In this document: piece after piece, positions 17,470-26,406 of the stretch
How the letters are laid out: every line of letters begins with the position of its first letter
How positions within the stretch are numbered: position 1 is the first letter of the stretch
Assembly (NCBI RefSeq): GCF_007989085.1
Contig: NZ_BJVJ01000011.1
Location: forward strand, 1-64,000
Source: Pseudonocardia sulfidoxydans NBRC 16205
Lineage (GTDB): Bacteria; Actinomycetota; Actinomycetes; Mycobacteriales; Pseudonocardiaceae
Direction of reading: 5' to 3'
Length of the DNA stretch: 64,000 nt
Made by a program: the position numbers and the translations under genes
Notes under the pieces: generated by a model
Seen by the model: the letters and a program-made list of their open reading frames with translations, nothing else
The model's database searches: none
What the model was told of the DNA's origin: nothing

Positions 17470-18665
17470 CCGTCGACCTCACCGCCCCCGCCGCCAGCGC
17501 CGACCCCTACGCGGTGTTCCGCTCGCTTCGCGACACCGATCCGGTGCACTGGAGCGAGGCCCACCGCGCCTGGCTCATCACCCGCTACGACGACGTCTCC
17601 GATGCCTTCCGCAACAAGGCCTTCTCCAACGACCGCGTCCGGCCCGTGCTGGCCCGGCGCAAAGAACCGAGCGCGGCCTCCGACGTGCTGGGGCTGCTGG
17701 CGGGCTGGATGGTCGTCACCGACCCGCCCGAGCACACCCGGCTGCGCAGGCTCGCCGCGGGCGCGTTCAAGGGCCAGCGCATCGCCGTCATGGGCGAACA
17801 GATCACGGCGATCGTCGACAGGTTGTTGTCGGCGTTCCTGGAAGGCGACGGCGCGCAGGACCTCATCTCCGAGGTCGCGTACCCGTTGCCCGCCATCGTG
17901 ATCGCGACGATGCTCGGCGCGCCCCCCGCCGACCGCGACCGCTTCCGCGAATGGTCCGACGAGCTGGCCCTCGTCGCGTTCGGCACCGGCGGCGCCGCCC
18001 GGGCCGACCGCCACCAGCGGGCCCTGCGCGGGCTGCGCGAGATGGACGCCTACTTCCACACGCTCGTCGACCACCGCCGCCGCGCCCTCGGCGACGACAT
18101 GCTGTCCGCCCTCATGGCGCGCGACGGCGACGACCTGCTCTCCGACGACGAGCTCGTCGCCATGTGCGCGTTGCTGCTGTTCGCGGGCCACGAGACCACG
18201 ACCAACTCGATCGCCAACGCGACGCTCGCCCTGCTGCGCCACCCCGACCAGCTCGACCGCCTCCGCGCCGACCCCGACCTCATCGGCCCCGCCGTCGAGG
18301 AACTGCTGCGCTTCGACGGGCCGATCAAGGTGCTCAACCGCTGGGTCGTCGCCGAGACCGAGGTCCGCGGCAAACGCATCTCCCCCGGCGAACGCGTCCA
18401 CCTGGTCCTGGCGTCGGCCAACCGCGACCCGATGCGTTTCGACGACCCCGACACCCTCGACCTGGGCCGCAACCCCAACCCGCACATCGCGTTCGGCAAG
18501 GGCATCCACGCGTGCATCGGGGCGCAGCTGGCGCGGATGGAGACGCGGATCGCGGTCTCGCGGATCGTCTCGCGCATGCCCGGCCTGGCGCTCGCGGAGG
18601 AGCCCGTCTGGAAGGACGTGCTCGCCTCCCGGGCGATGGACCGGCTGGTGGTGCGGCACTCGTGA
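17466..18665 (+). CDS. Cytochrome P450 (first copy)
   Basis: 399-aa soluble bacterial P450. The I-helix oxygen-activation motif is AGHETTTN, the K-helix ExxR is EELLR, and the heme loop FGKGIHACIGAQLARME has the ligand Cys near residue 349. It is immediately followed, with a 4-nt overlap, by its probable electron donor, a 3Fe-4S ferredoxin. GTG start overlapping the previous stop (GTGA). Its role is presumably hydroxylation of a cluster substrate. The CYP family cannot be assigned by eye; the second P450 at 25.2 kb is clearly different in sequence. Confidence 0.93.
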   Translation: MTVDLTAPAASADPYAVFRSLRDTDPVHWSEAHRAWLITRYDDVSDAFRNKAFSNDRVRPVLARRKEPSAASDVLGLLAGWMVVTDPPEHTRLRRLAAGAFKGQRIAVMGEQITAIVDRLLSAFLEGDGAQDLISEVAYPLPAIVIATMLGAPPADRDRFREWSDELALVAFGTGGAARADRHQRALRGLREMDAYFHTLVDHRRRALGDDMLSALMARDGDDLLSDDELVAMCALLLFAGHETTTNSIANATLALLRHPDQLDRLRADPDLIGPAVEELLRFDGPIKVLNRWVVAETEVRGKRISPGERVHLVLASANRDPMRFDDPDTLDLGRNPNPHIAFGKGIHACIGAQLARMETRIAVSRIVSRMPGLALAEEPVWKDVLASRAMDRLVVRHS

Positions 18666-18856
18666 GGATCGCCGTCGACAACTCGCTGTGCGAGGCCCAC
18701 GGACAGTGCGGCGTCGTCGACTACGACCTCTTTCCTCTCGACGACGACGGCTTCTCCGCCGTCGGGCCGTCCCGTGAGGTGCCTGCGGGCGAGGAGGCAA
18801 CCGCGGAGCTCGGTGTCGCGTCGTGTCCGGCGCGCGCGCTGCGGGTCTTGCCGTGA
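18662..18856 (+). CDS. 3Fe-4S ferredoxin, P450 redox partner
   Basis: 64-aa ferredoxin with the cysteine pattern C-x5-C then a distal CP (LCEAHGQC and SCPARAL). This is the 3Fe-4S type common beside actinobacterial P450s, since the extra cysteine of 4Fe-4S proteins is absent. It would pass single electrons to the upstream P450. GTG start inside the P450 stop (GTGA), and its own stop is likewise overlapped by the next gene. It is too short to stand out on its own, but codon-level continuity, motif and context agree. Confidence 0.92.
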   Translation: MRIAVDNSLCEAHGQCGVVDYDLFPLDDDGFSAVGPSREVPAGEEATAELGVASCPARALRVLP

Positions 18857-20742
18857 GCGTGCTGTTCTCGCCGGCGCGCCTGGGCTCACTGACGCTGAAG
18901 AACCGCCTGGTCATGGCCCCCATGGGCACCTGTCTCGACAACGGCGGACACATCACCGACGACACCGTCGCCTACTACGAACGACGTGCCCGCGGCGGCG
19001 TCGGCGCGATCACCGTCGAGGGCTGCCTGGTCTCGGCCGACACCGTCGGGCCCGAGCCCCGGATCAGCGGGCCCGAGTACCTGCCCGGGCTGCGCCGCGT
19101 CGTCGACGCCCTGCGCCCCCACGACGTCACCGTCGGCGTGCAGCTCATGCACCCCGGCCGGCAGGTCGTCGACGGCCCGTCGGTCGCGCCGTCCCCGGTA
19201 CCGCTCAACTCGTTCTCGCCCGTCCCCCATGAGCTGACCGTCCCCGAGATCGAGGTGATCGTCGCCGACTACGCGCGCGCCGCGGTCTTCGCGTGTGAGG
19301 CCGGCTTCGACTTCCTGGAGGTTCACGGCGCCCACGGCTACCTGCCGTCGAACTTCCTGTCGCCGCAGCACAACCACCGCACGGACGGCTACGGCGGCTG
19401 CCTGCAGAACAGGGCCCGGTTCGCCGTGGAGGTGGCCCGGGCGATCGTCGCGGCCGTGGATCTCCCGCTGGTGTGGCGGCTCAACGGTACCGACGCCGAA
19501 CCGGGCGGACTCATGATCGACGACGCGGTCGCCGTCGCGCGCATGCTGGCCGACGCCGGGGTCGCGTCGATCAGCGTGACGTCCGGGACCTGGCTGACGC
19601 TGCAGGAGACGCTCGCCCCGATGTCGGTGCCGCGCGGGCACATGCGGGAGCTGGCCGCCGCCGTCCGTGAGGCCGTCGACGTGCCGGTGATGGCGGTCGG
19701 GCGCCTCGACGATCCGGTGCTCGCGGCGGAGCTGGTCGAGAACGGCGAGGCCGACCTGATCCTGTTGGGGCGCGGGCTGATCGCCGAACCGGACTGGCCG
19801 GTTCTGGTGCGGACCGGCCGTGTCGACGAAATCCGCCCCTGCATCGCCTGCAACGCCTGTGTCGATCTGGTGGGCCGCGGCGAGCGGGCCCGCTGCTCGG
19901 TGAACCCGGAGGTCGGCCGGGAGCTGACGTGGTCGGTCACGCCTGCTGCGCATCCGCGGCGGGTGCTGGTCGTCGGGTCCGGACCCGCCGGGCTGGAGAC
20001 GGCCCGGATCGCCAGGCTGCGCGGCCACGACGTCTCGATCTGGGAACGCGACCCCGCGTTGGGCGGAAAGCTCGAGGTCGCCGGGTTGGCGCCGAGCAAG
20101 CACGAGGTGTTGCGGTTCAAGGATTTCCAGGCCGCCCGGCTGGCCGCGCTGGGCGTGGAGGTCCACACCTCGTCACCGGTGTCGGCGGCGACGATCCGCG
20201 CCGAGCGCCCCGACGTCGTGGTGATCGCGACCGGCGCCGATCCTCTCGTCCCCCCGATCCCCGGCATCGACGGCCCGACCGTCCACGACGCGCAGGCACT
20301 GCTGCGCGGCGAGGTGCCCGTCGGGCCGGGGACGCGGCTGGTGGTCGTGGGCGGCAGCGCCACCGGCTGCGAGACCGCCGAGCTGGTCCGGGCCCAGGGC
20401 GCCGAGGTGGCGATCGTCGAGATGCGCGGCAGCATCGGCCGAGGCATCGAGGCCATCACCCGCCGGCAATTGGTCCGTGCTCTGAAACGCGACGGCGTGG
20501 AGGTCCTGACGAGGGCGACCGTCGTCAGCATCTCCCCCGAGACGGTGACCTGGGAGGACCCGGACGGCGCGCGGCACGAGCTGCCCGCCGACGTCGTCGC
20601 GCTGGCCATCGGCTGGCGCCCGACCGGCACAGCCGACCTGGCCCTGGACGACATCGAGGTCCACGTCCTGGGCGACGCCGACACCCCCGCCGACTTCGTC
20701 CGCGCCATCAACTCAGGCGCCGACGCAGCCCTCACCCTCTAA
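18853..20742 (+). CDS. FMN/FAD 4Fe-4S NAD(P)H-dependent oxidoreductase (2,4-dienoyl-CoA reductase type)
   Basis: 629-aa multidomain flavoenzyme. Residues about 1-345 form an Old Yellow Enzyme barrel (LTLKNRLVMAPMGT, QLMHPGRQ, EVHGAHGYLPSNFLSP). A 4Fe-4S cluster region follows (CIACNAC, then ARCSVNP, about 325-352). The C-terminal part has FAD- and NAD-binding Rossmann motifs ([15 protein letters not shown] and VVVGGSATGCETAE). The architecture matches FadH-type 2,4-dienoyl-CoA reductases and trimethylamine dehydrogenase relatives. It could reduce an unsaturated ring or enoyl substrate, or supply electrons to the neighbouring ferredoxin. Last gene of the 14.4-20.7 kb run; a family 1 palindrome begins 5 bp after its stop. 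Confidence 0.9.
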   Translation: MSVLFSPARLGSLTLKNRLVMAPMGTCLDNGGHITDDTVAYYERRARGGVGAITVEGCLVSADTVGPEPRISGPEYLPGLRRVVDALRPHDVTVGVQLMHPGRQVVDGPSVAPSPVPLNSFSPVPHELTVPEIEVIVADYARAAVFACEAGFDFLEVHGAHGYLPSNFLSPQHNHRTDGYGGCLQNRARFAVEVARAIVAAVDLPLVWRLNGTDAEPGGLMIDDAVAVARMLADAGVASISVTSGTWLTLQETLAPMSVPRGHMRELAAAVREAVDVPVMAVGRLDDPVLAAELVENGEADLILLGRGLIAEPDWPVLVRTGRVDEIRPCIACNACVDLVGRGERARCSVNPEVGRELTWSVTPAAHPRRVLVVGSGPAGLETARIARLRGHDVSIWERDPALGGKLEVAGLAPSKHEVLRFKDFQAARLAALGVEVHTSSPVSAATIRAERPDVVVIATGADPLVPPIPGIDGPTVHDAQALLRGEVPVGPGTRLVVVGGSATGCETAELVRAQGAEVAIVEMRGSIGRGIEAITRRQLVRALKRDGVEVLTRATVVSISPETVTWEDPDGARHELPADVVALAIGWRPTGTADLALDDIEVHVLGDADTPADFVRAINSGADAALTL

Positions 20743-20747
20743 CCCCT

Positions 20748-20787
20748 GTGAGCGGCAATAGTCGCTGGGGCGACTATTGCCGCTCAC
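20748..20787. repeat. Family 1 palindrome, copy 2
   Basis: Perfect 18-bp arms, GTGAGCGGCAATAGTCGC and its complement, with loop TGGG. It is 5 bp after the stop of the flavin oxidoreductase (plus strand). Together with copy 3 it flanks a 169-bp stretch between two convergent genes. That stretch holds no recognisable gene, only an imperfect CAACTGATC/GATCAGCAGTTG dyad near 20816-20848. Confidence 0.92.
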
Positions 20788-20956
20788 GACCCCTGACCAG
20801 GCCAGACTGCCGGGGCAACTGATCCTGAAGCTCCTTGATCAGCAGTTGTGGCACCTGAGCGACGTATCCGTCGCCGAAGCGCCACTTCTGGTGATCACAG
20901 GGTTTGGCTCCAGCGCGGGGGCAGGCTGCCCTGCCGGCGGGCCGGCTCCAGGCCTC

Positions 20957-20996
20957 GTGAGCGGCGATAGTCGCCCCAGCGACTATCGCCGCTCAC
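20957..20996. repeat. Family 1 palindrome, copy 3 (supplies a stop codon)
   Basis: Perfect 18-bp arms with G-C at the tenth stem position instead of A-T, and loop CCCA. The TGA stop of the minus-strand epimerase (20993-20995) lies inside the right arm, so the element itself ends the reading frame. This suggests it inserted into, or has been selected at, the very end of the gene. Confidence 0.92.
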
Positions 20997-22093
20997 AGGG
21001 AGCCCTTGGCCGTTTGGGGGACCTTCATGCGGCCGATGCCGGTGCGGAAGGGGGCCGCCACGGTGGACAGGCCCGCCAGGGCGGCGTCGTAGGCCGACAG
21101 CAGGGCGTCCTCGGCGGCATAGTCGAACGGATCGGTGGTCCCGGTGCGGCGCAACAGGTCCTCGTTGTCGAGCATCCAGCGCACCGTCTCGGCCAGCCCC
21201 TCGCGCACCGTGACGACATCGCGGTAGCCCAGGTCGTCGCGCAGCCGGGAGGTGTCGAGGATGCAGCACGCGGCCTCCGCGCCGCCGAACGCCGACATCG
21301 CCCACCCCGGGCTGGGCAGCTCCCGCGGCAGCGACCGGATCACCAGGTCCGCCCCCGCCTCCCGCGCGACCAGCTGCACCCACTGCCGGAAGGTCAACAA
21401 GCAGTCGTCGGCGACGTTGTAGGCCTTGCCGCTCGCCACGTCGGGGCGGTCGACGGCGAGCAGCACCGCCTCGGCGGCGTTGCGGACGGCCATGCGGGAG
21501 TGGATGCCGTGGCCGCCGTCGGCGAGGATCACGGTGCGGCGGCCGTCGAGGACGCGGCGGACGACGTTCCACTCCCAGGCGTAGGGGTTGCGGGGGCCGT
21601 AGATCGTCGGATAGCGCAGGTAGGTGGCCCCGAAGCCCCCTGCGGAACCGAGCGCGAAGACGGCGTCCTCGGTGCGGCGGATGGGGGCGACGTCGTATCC
21701 GGCGGAGCGCGGGGCGTCGGGGGCGACCCGTGCCGCGTCCTCGGGGACCGGCAGCGGGACACCGTGAGGGAAGACGGCCGAGGGGTCGACGTATCCCGCG
21801 TAGACCGGCACCCCGCCGACGGCGACGAAATGTCCGCAGCGCCCGGCGAGGTGTGAGGCGAGCAGCCGCACGCGTCCGTAGGTGGCGACGACGGTGTCGA
21901 ACGTCCGCTCGTGGAGGGTCGAGGCGATTCCGTCGGCGGAGAAGGGGCTGCCGTGCAGGTGCGGGACATCCGGTAGGTCGACCTCGTGCCGCCCGGTGTG
22001 GAAGACGGTGACGTCGTGCCCGCGGGCGACCAGCCCGGAGACGATCGGCGGCCCCGTCGGCCCGGTGCCGCCCACCACGAGAACTGTCCCCAC
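20993..22093 (-). CDS. NAD-dependent epimerase/dehydratase family protein
   Basis: 366-aa atypical/extended short-chain dehydrogenase. The N-terminal Rossmann motif is VLVVGGTGPTGPPIV (4-18). The middle contains YLRYPTIYGPRNPY, and sugar-epimerase-like C-terminal helices follow (VREGLAETVRWMLD). The expected catalytic YxxxK is not clear at the usual position, so it may act as a reductase or isomerase on a non-sugar substrate. GTG start with a GGAGGG-type ribosome-binding site. It is the only minus-strand gene within the catabolic cluster, divergent from the FAD oxidoreductase and sharing an 80-bp promoter region that holds a CTACCAAnCG-type site. Its stop codon is provided by a palindromic repeat. 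Confidence 0.8.
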   Translation of the reverse strand: MGTVLVVGGTGPTGPPIVSGLVARGHDVTVFHTGRHEVDLPDVPHLHGSPFSADGIASTLHERTFDTVVATYGRVRLLASHLAGRCGHFVAVGGVPVYAGYVDPSAVFPHGVPLPVPEDAARVAPDAPRSAGYDVAPIRRTEDAVFALGSAGGFGATYLRYPTIYGPRNPYAWEWNVVRRVLDGRRTVILADGGHGIHSRMAVRNAAEAVLLAVDRPDVASGKAYNVADDCLLTFRQWVQLVAREAGADLVIRSLPRELPSPGWAMSAFGGAEAACCILDTSRLRDDLGYRDVVTVREGLAETVRWMLDNEDLLRRTGTTDPFDYAAEDALLSAYDAALAGLSTVAAPFRTGIGRMKVPQTAKGSL

Positions 22094-22114
22094 GCCCGCC
22101 CCCTCCGTAGAGAA

Positions 22115-22162
22115 TTGACGCTAACCGCCCCGCCATGAGACCGTCAAACGGTCGGTTGGTAG
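22115..22162 (+). promoter_or_regulatory. Promoter and putative TetR operator before FAD oxidoreductase
   Basis: A -35-like TTGACG (22115-22120) is followed after 18 nt by a weak -10 (GACCGT, 22139-22144). The operator-like sequence at 22141-22162 overlaps it; read on the minus strand it begins CTACCAACCGACCG. This matches the sites at 14.34 and 25.13 kb. Overlap with the -10 fits repression. The gene's ATG is 12 nt further on. Confidence 0.5.
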
Positions 22163-22173
22163 AGAGAGGTGTC

Positions 22174-23559
22174 ATGCCGAGCTACGACGTCGTGGTCATC
22201 GGAGCCGGGGCCGCCGGCCTCTCCGCGGGGGCGCTGCTGGCGAAGGAGGGCAAGCGCGTCGTCGTCCTCGACCGCAGCCCCTACCTCGGCGGCCGCGCGA
22301 TGGCCGTCCCCGACGAGGGCTTCACCGTCAACCTCGGCGGGCACCTCATCGAGGACGGCGGATCGGGCATCACGAAGGTCTTCGAGCATGTCGGCAAGGA
22401 GCTGATCCACGGTGAGGTCAGCAACGACATGCCGATCTGGGAGAACGGCAAGGGCTGGGGCTCGATCCGCGACCGCTACACCGACCGCACGGAGCTGAAG
22501 AAGGTCATCAAAGCCCTGGTCGAGACGCCGTACGAGGCCCTCGACGACTGGGACGACCGGTCGCTGCGCGAGTGGATCCACCAGTACACCGACGACCAGG
22601 GCGTCGTCGACCTCTTCGAGTTCATCTCGGTGCTCGAATGCATGACGGAGAACTGGTACGACCACTCCGCGAGCGACAACCTCTACGTCCGCAAGATGCA
22701 CTTCGAGGAGCGCAACACCGCCGCCTACTCGTGCTGGCCCGGCCAGGGCTGGGACGGCATCTGGCGCGACCTCGCCGACGCGATCACCGAGCACGGCGGC
22801 GAGCTGCGACTGGGGACGAACGTCGAGCGCGTCGTCATCGAGAACGGCGCGGTGAAGGGGGTCGCGGTCGGGCGCGAGCCGCGCATCCTGCCGAACGAGT
22901 TCTACGAGGAGGAGATCCTCGAGGCGCCGGCCGTCATCTCGACGTTGCCGGTGTGGAACGTGCTGAACGTGGTGCCGCGCAACGCCTTGCCGGAGTGGTA
23001 CGCCTCCCAGATCGAGTTCCTGGCGCAGGACAAGTTCCGGATCGCATGGCTGGGTCTCTACATCGCGACGGAGGAGCCGGTCACGCAGTTCGACCCGCGC
23101 GAGCTGGCGACGTGGACCGCGACGCCGTCGACGAGCTCGTCCGGCTTCATGTTCGACCAGTCCGCGATGGACCCGTCGTGCTCCCCGCCCGGGACGCACC
23201 TGCACGTGATGGGCGCGATCATCCCCGGCTCGAAGGGCCGCGACCGGGAGTGGTGCCGGGCGACGATGGACGCGTTCGAGCACGACGTCGAGACCATGTG
23301 GCCGGGGATGGCGAACCCGATCTGGCGTCGTCGGCACCTGGTGTTCGAGCCGAGCTTCGGGGTGATCCAGATGCCGGGGCTCGTCGGCAAGTACCGGCCG
23401 CACTGGCGGGCACCCAACGTCGACGGGCTGTGGTTCGCGAGCGAGACGTTCCGCAGCCGCGGCATCGGCACCGACCGGGCGGCCCGCGCGGCGCTGACCT
23501 GCGTCGAGGACTACCTGGGCGGACGGATCCCGGCCTTCGGCGACGGGTGGCGCTACTGA
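22174..23559 (+). CDS. Phytoene-desaturase-like FAD-dependent oxidoreductase
   Basis: 461-aa flavoprotein with an N-terminal dinucleotide-binding motif (VVIGAGAAGLSAGALLAKEG), the following acidic residue and an R-rich YLGGRA loop. The C-terminal FAD-contact segment is LWFASETFRSRGIGTDRAA. It is related to carotenoid desaturases, amine oxidases and protoporphyrinogen oxidases, but no carotenoid genes are nearby, so it probably dehydrogenates an aliphatic or alicyclic pathway intermediate (inference). The ATG at 22174 is chosen because AGAGAGGT lies just upstream; an earlier in-frame ATG falls within the operator. The stop shares one base with the next ATG (TGATG). Confidence 0.83.
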   Translation: MPSYDVVVIGAGAAGLSAGALLAKEGKRVVVLDRSPYLGGRAMAVPDEGFTVNLGGHLIEDGGSGITKVFEHVGKELIHGEVSNDMPIWENGKGWGSIRDRYTDRTELKKVIKALVETPYEALDDWDDRSLREWIHQYTDDQGVVDLFEFISVLECMTENWYDHSASDNLYVRKMHFEERNTAAYSCWPGQGWDGIWRDLADAITEHGGELRLGTNVERVVIENGAVKGVAVGREPRILPNEFYEEEILEAPAVISTLPVWNVLNVVPRNALPEWYASQIEFLAQDKFRIAWLGLYIATEEPVTQFDPRELATWTATPSTSSSGFMFDQSAMDPSCSPPGTHLHVMGAIIPGSKGRDREWCRATMDAFEHDVETMWPGMANPIWRRRHLVFEPSFGVIQMPGLVGKYRPHWRAPNVDGLWFASETFRSRGIGTDRAARAALTCVEDYLGGRIPAFGDGWRY

Positions 23560-24671
23560 TGGAGCGCCTGCAGCTGGGCGTACCGGGTCAGATCATGCCG
23601 CCCGCCGACGCCGCGGTGCGGTTCGCGCAGCGCAGCGAGGCCGACGGGTACGACGCGGTGTGGTGGCCCGACCACCTGATGGGCTGGCACCCGGACACGA
23701 TGTGGACTCCAGACCTGACGCCGCTGGCGGCGGTACAGGCCAACCCGCACACCTATTTCGACCCGATGATCATGATGGGCGTCGTCGGCGCGCAGACCGA
23801 GCGGATCAAGGTGGGTGTGGCCGTCACGGACCTGATCCGGCGCGACCCGTCGATGGCGGCCGCGACGGCGCTGACGCTCGACCACGTGACGAAGGGCCGG
23901 GCGATCATCGGGCTCGGCACCGGCGAGAAGCTCAACGTCACGCCGTACGGGATGTCGTTCGAGAAGCCGGTCGCGAAGCTCTCCGAGGGCATCGACGTCA
24001 TGCGGCTGCTCTGGTCCTCCGACGGCCCGGTCGACTATGAGGGCACGTTCCACACGTTGAACCAGGCGGTCCTGGGCCTGTCCCCCTACGGCGACGCGCC
24101 CCCCGAGATCTGGACCGCGGCCCACGGCCCGCGGATGCTGCGGCTCACCGGCGAGAAGGCCGACGGCTGGCTGCCGACCAAGATGACCGCCCCGGACTAC
24201 GCGACGTCGTTGACGACGATCCGCCACGCCGCGCAGGACGCCGGCCGCGACCCGGCGCGCATCACGCCCGGGATGCTGGGCTACGTCCTGATGGGCCCGG
24301 ACACCGAGGCGGTCCGCCGCCTCACGGAGGCTCCCCTGGTTCGGGCGCTGTGTGTGCTGCTGCCGTCGCAGGTGTTCCGCGACCTCGGCGTCGAGCCCCC
24401 GCTGGCGGGCGGCTCGGGCTTCCACGACTTCATCCCGACGACGGTCCCTCGCGCCGAGTCGTTGCGGGTCATCGACGCCATCCCGCCGGAGGTGGTGCGC
24501 CACTACGCCTTCTGCGGCACCCCGGCCGAGGTCGCCGAGCAGTTGTACGAGTACCGCGAGGCCGGTCTGGAGCATCTCGTCATGTGGAACATCACCGCGT
24601 TCGGCGATCCGTCGCTGGCGCGCTGGTCGTTCACGGCGATGGCGGAGCTGAAGAAGCTGCTGGACTCGTGA
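23559..24671 (+). CDS. LLM-class (F420-dependent type) oxidoreductase
   Basis: 370-aa luciferase-like monooxygenase-fold protein. Features are the N-terminal LGVPGQIMPPADAAVRFAQ, YDAVWWPDHLMGW, the ERIKVGVAVTD strand, GRAIIGLGTGEKLN and EIWTAAHGPRMLRLTGEKADGW. These match actinobacterial F420-dependent reductases such as the glucose-6-phosphate dehydrogenase/methylene-H4MPT reductase-like group. It likely uses F420 rather than FMN, but this cannot be proved from sequence. It is translationally coupled to the FAD oxidoreductase (TGATG), so the two probably act in sequence on one substrate. Confidence 0.87.
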   Translation: MERLQLGVPGQIMPPADAAVRFAQRSEADGYDAVWWPDHLMGWHPDTMWTPDLTPLAAVQANPHTYFDPMIMMGVVGAQTERIKVGVAVTDLIRRDPSMAAATALTLDHVTKGRAIIGLGTGEKLNVTPYGMSFEKPVAKLSEGIDVMRLLWSSDGPVDYEGTFHTLNQAVLGLSPYGDAPPEIWTAAHGPRMLRLTGEKADGWLPTKMTAPDYATSLTTIRHAAQDAGRDPARITPGMLGYVLMGPDTEAVRRLTEAPLVRALCVLLPSQVFRDLGVEPPLAGGSGFHDFIPTTVPRAESLRVIDAIPPEVVRHYAFCGTPAEVAEQLYEYREAGLEHLVMWNITAFGDPSLARWSFTAMAELKKLLDS

Positions 24672-24711
24672 GCTCACCGTCGGCCGTCGCAGCGGCACGA
24701 GTGCGCGCGTC

Positions 24712-25083
24712 GTGAGCAGGGTCGTCGTCGAGCGGTACTTCGCCGCGTTGAACTCCGGCCGGTTCGTGGCGCTGGCCGACGTGTTCGCCCCCGACGTCGA
24801 GATCCTCACGGTCGGGGCAGCCCCGGTCCACGGCAGGGACGCGGCCCTGGCGCACTTCCCGGCGGTGCTGGCGAGCTACCCGGAGCACGAGGACCGCGTC
24901 ACCCGCTGGATCGAGGCCCCGGGGGTGGCCGTCTGCGAGATCACGTTCCGCGGCCGGCTCGCCGACGGGCGCGTGGTGGCCTTCGACGCCCTCGACGTGT
25001 TCGACGTCGTCGACGGCCTGATCGTGCGTGTCCGCACCTGGTTCGACACGCGCGACGTCCACCGTCAGGTCCGGGGCCGGTAG
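24712..25083 (+). CDS. SnoaL-like NTF2-fold protein
   Basis: 123-aa single-domain NTF2-like protein (VERYFAALNSGRFVALADVFAPDVEI, then ALDVFDVVDGLIVRVRTWFD). The pattern of helix, ADVFAPDV strand and terminal WFDT is typical of SnoaL-like domains, which include cyclases, isomerases and limonene-epoxide-hydrolase relatives. GTG start, no clear ribosome-binding site, 40 bp after the LLM gene, so probably the last gene of that transcript. No catalytic residues can be assigned with confidence. One of three separate NTF2-type genes in the cluster, in addition to the 16.7-kb two-domain version among them. Confidence 0.75.
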   Translation: MSRVVVERYFAALNSGRFVALADVFAPDVEILTVGAAPVHGRDAALAHFPAVLASYPEHEDRVTRWIEAPGVAVCEITFRGRLADGRVVAFDALDVFDVVDGLIVRVRTWFDTRDVHRQVRGR

Positions 25084-25097
25084 CGCTGATGTGGGAG

Positions 25098-25149
25098 TTG
25101 TCACAGTCGGATCACGGTGCTAGCGTCGTCTCCACCAAACGACCGGTAG
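25098..25149 (+). promoter_or_regulatory. Promoter and operator of the P450/ligase/SDR operon
   Basis: A -35 box TTGTCA (25098-25103) and a -10 box TAGCGT (25121-25126) have 17-nt spacing. The operator-like CCACCAAACGACCGGTAG (25132-25149) covers the expected start of transcription. The same CTAGCGTCG -10 context occurs before the carboxyltransferase at 14.36 kb. The arrangement fits steric repression by a TetR protein. Confidence 0.6.
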
Positions 25150-25180
25150 ACAACGTCGCTCCAGGTCTGGGGAGTCCGCT

Positions 25181-26395
25181 TTGACCACAGCCACCGCGCC
25201 GGACATCCTGTCCGCCGAGTTCGCGCGAGACCCCTACTCCGCCTACCAGGTGATGCGCGAATCCCATCCGCTGATCTGGCACGAGCCGACCAGCTCCTAC
25301 GTCATCAGCCGCTACCGCGACGTCGCCCGTGCGTTCAAGGAGCCGGTCTTCACCAGCCGCAACTACGAGTGGCAGCTCGAGCCCGTGCACGGCCGCACGA
25401 TCCTGCAGATGGAGGGCCGCGAGCACTCGACGAAACGCAACCTCGTCGCGTCCGCGTTCCGCGGCAAGGACCTCGCCGAGAAGTTCGTCCCCGTCATCGC
25501 GCGCAACTCGGCGAGCCTCATCGACGGCTTCCGCGCGTCGGGCAGCGTCGACCTCGTCGCCGACTACGCGACGAAGTTCCCGATCAACGTCATCGTCGAC
25601 ATGCTCGGGCTGCCCACGAGCGACCACGCTCTGTTCCATCGTTGGTACACCGCGATCATGGCCTTCCTCGCGAACCTGGCGGGCGACGAGGAGGTCACCC
25701 AGGCCGGCCTGCGCACCAAGGCCGAGCTCGAGGCGTACCTGCTGCCGATCATCGCCGAGCGCCAGGCGAACCCCGGCGGCAACCTGCTCTCGATCATGTG
25801 CACCGCGGAGATCGACGGCGTGCGGATGACGGACCAGGAGATCAAGGCGTTCTGCAGCCTGCTGCTCGTCGCCGGCGGGGAGACCACCGACAAGGCGATC
25901 ACCAGTGTGATGCGCAACCTCGTCGCCCACCCCGACCAGCTGCGCGCCGTCCGCGAGGACCACAGCCTGATCCCTGCCGCCTTCGCCGAGACCCTCCGGC
26001 TCACACCCCCCGTGCACATGATCATGCGGCAGCCCGCGGAGGACGTCGAGCTCTCCGGCGGGACGGTCGAGGCGGGCAGGACCGTCACGTGTCTGATCGG
26101 GGCTGCGAACCGAGATCCCGAGCAGTACACCGACCCGGACACCTTCGACATCCACCGGCCCGACCTCGACCTGTCCCGGGCCTACACCGCGGGCGCGAAC
26201 CACACCGCCTTCGCGCTGGGCCGGCACTTCTGCGTCGGTGCACTGCTGGCCCGCACCGAGCTCGAGATCGGCATCGCCCAGCTGCTCGACGCGATGGACG
26301 ACATCCGGTTCACCGACGGCTCCCCACCGCCGGAGCACGGCGTCTTCACGCGGGCGCCACAGTCGCTGCGCCTGACGTTCACCCCCACGGCCTGA
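25181..26395 (+). CDS. Cytochrome P450 (second copy)
   Basis: 404-aa P450 with I-helix AGGETTDK (Gly replaces the usual His/Gln-type residue after AG), ExxR in AETLR, and heme loop FALGRHFCVGALLARTE with ligand Cys near 350. The N-terminal segment AEFARDPYSAYQVMRESHP is typical of CYP125/142-like or terpene-type actinobacterial P450s, but the family is not assigned. A TTG start with GGGGAG 7 nt upstream is preferred. First gene of a four-gene operon with an NTF2 protein, acyl-CoA synthetase and SDR. No ferredoxin is adjacent, so the one at 18.7 kb may serve both P450s. Confidence 0.92.
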   Translation: MTTATAPDILSAEFARDPYSAYQVMRESHPLIWHEPTSSYVISRYRDVARAFKEPVFTSRNYEWQLEPVHGRTILQMEGREHSTKRNLVASAFRGKDLAEKFVPVIARNSASLIDGFRASGSVDLVADYATKFPINVIVDMLGLPTSDHALFHRWYTAIMAFLANLAGDEEVTQAGLRTKAELEAYLLPIIAERQANPGGNLLSIMCTAEIDGVRMTDQEIKAFCSLLLVAGGETTDKAITSVMRNLVAHPDQLRAVREDHSLIPAAFAETLRLTPPVHMIMRQPAEDVELSGGTVEAGRTVTCLIGAANRDPEQYTDPDTFDIHRPDLDLSRAYTAGANHTAFALGRHFCVGALLARTELEIGIAQLLDAMDDIRFTDGSPPPEHGVFTRAPQSLRLTFTPTA

Positions 26396-26406
26396 GAGGG
26401 ACCGCC

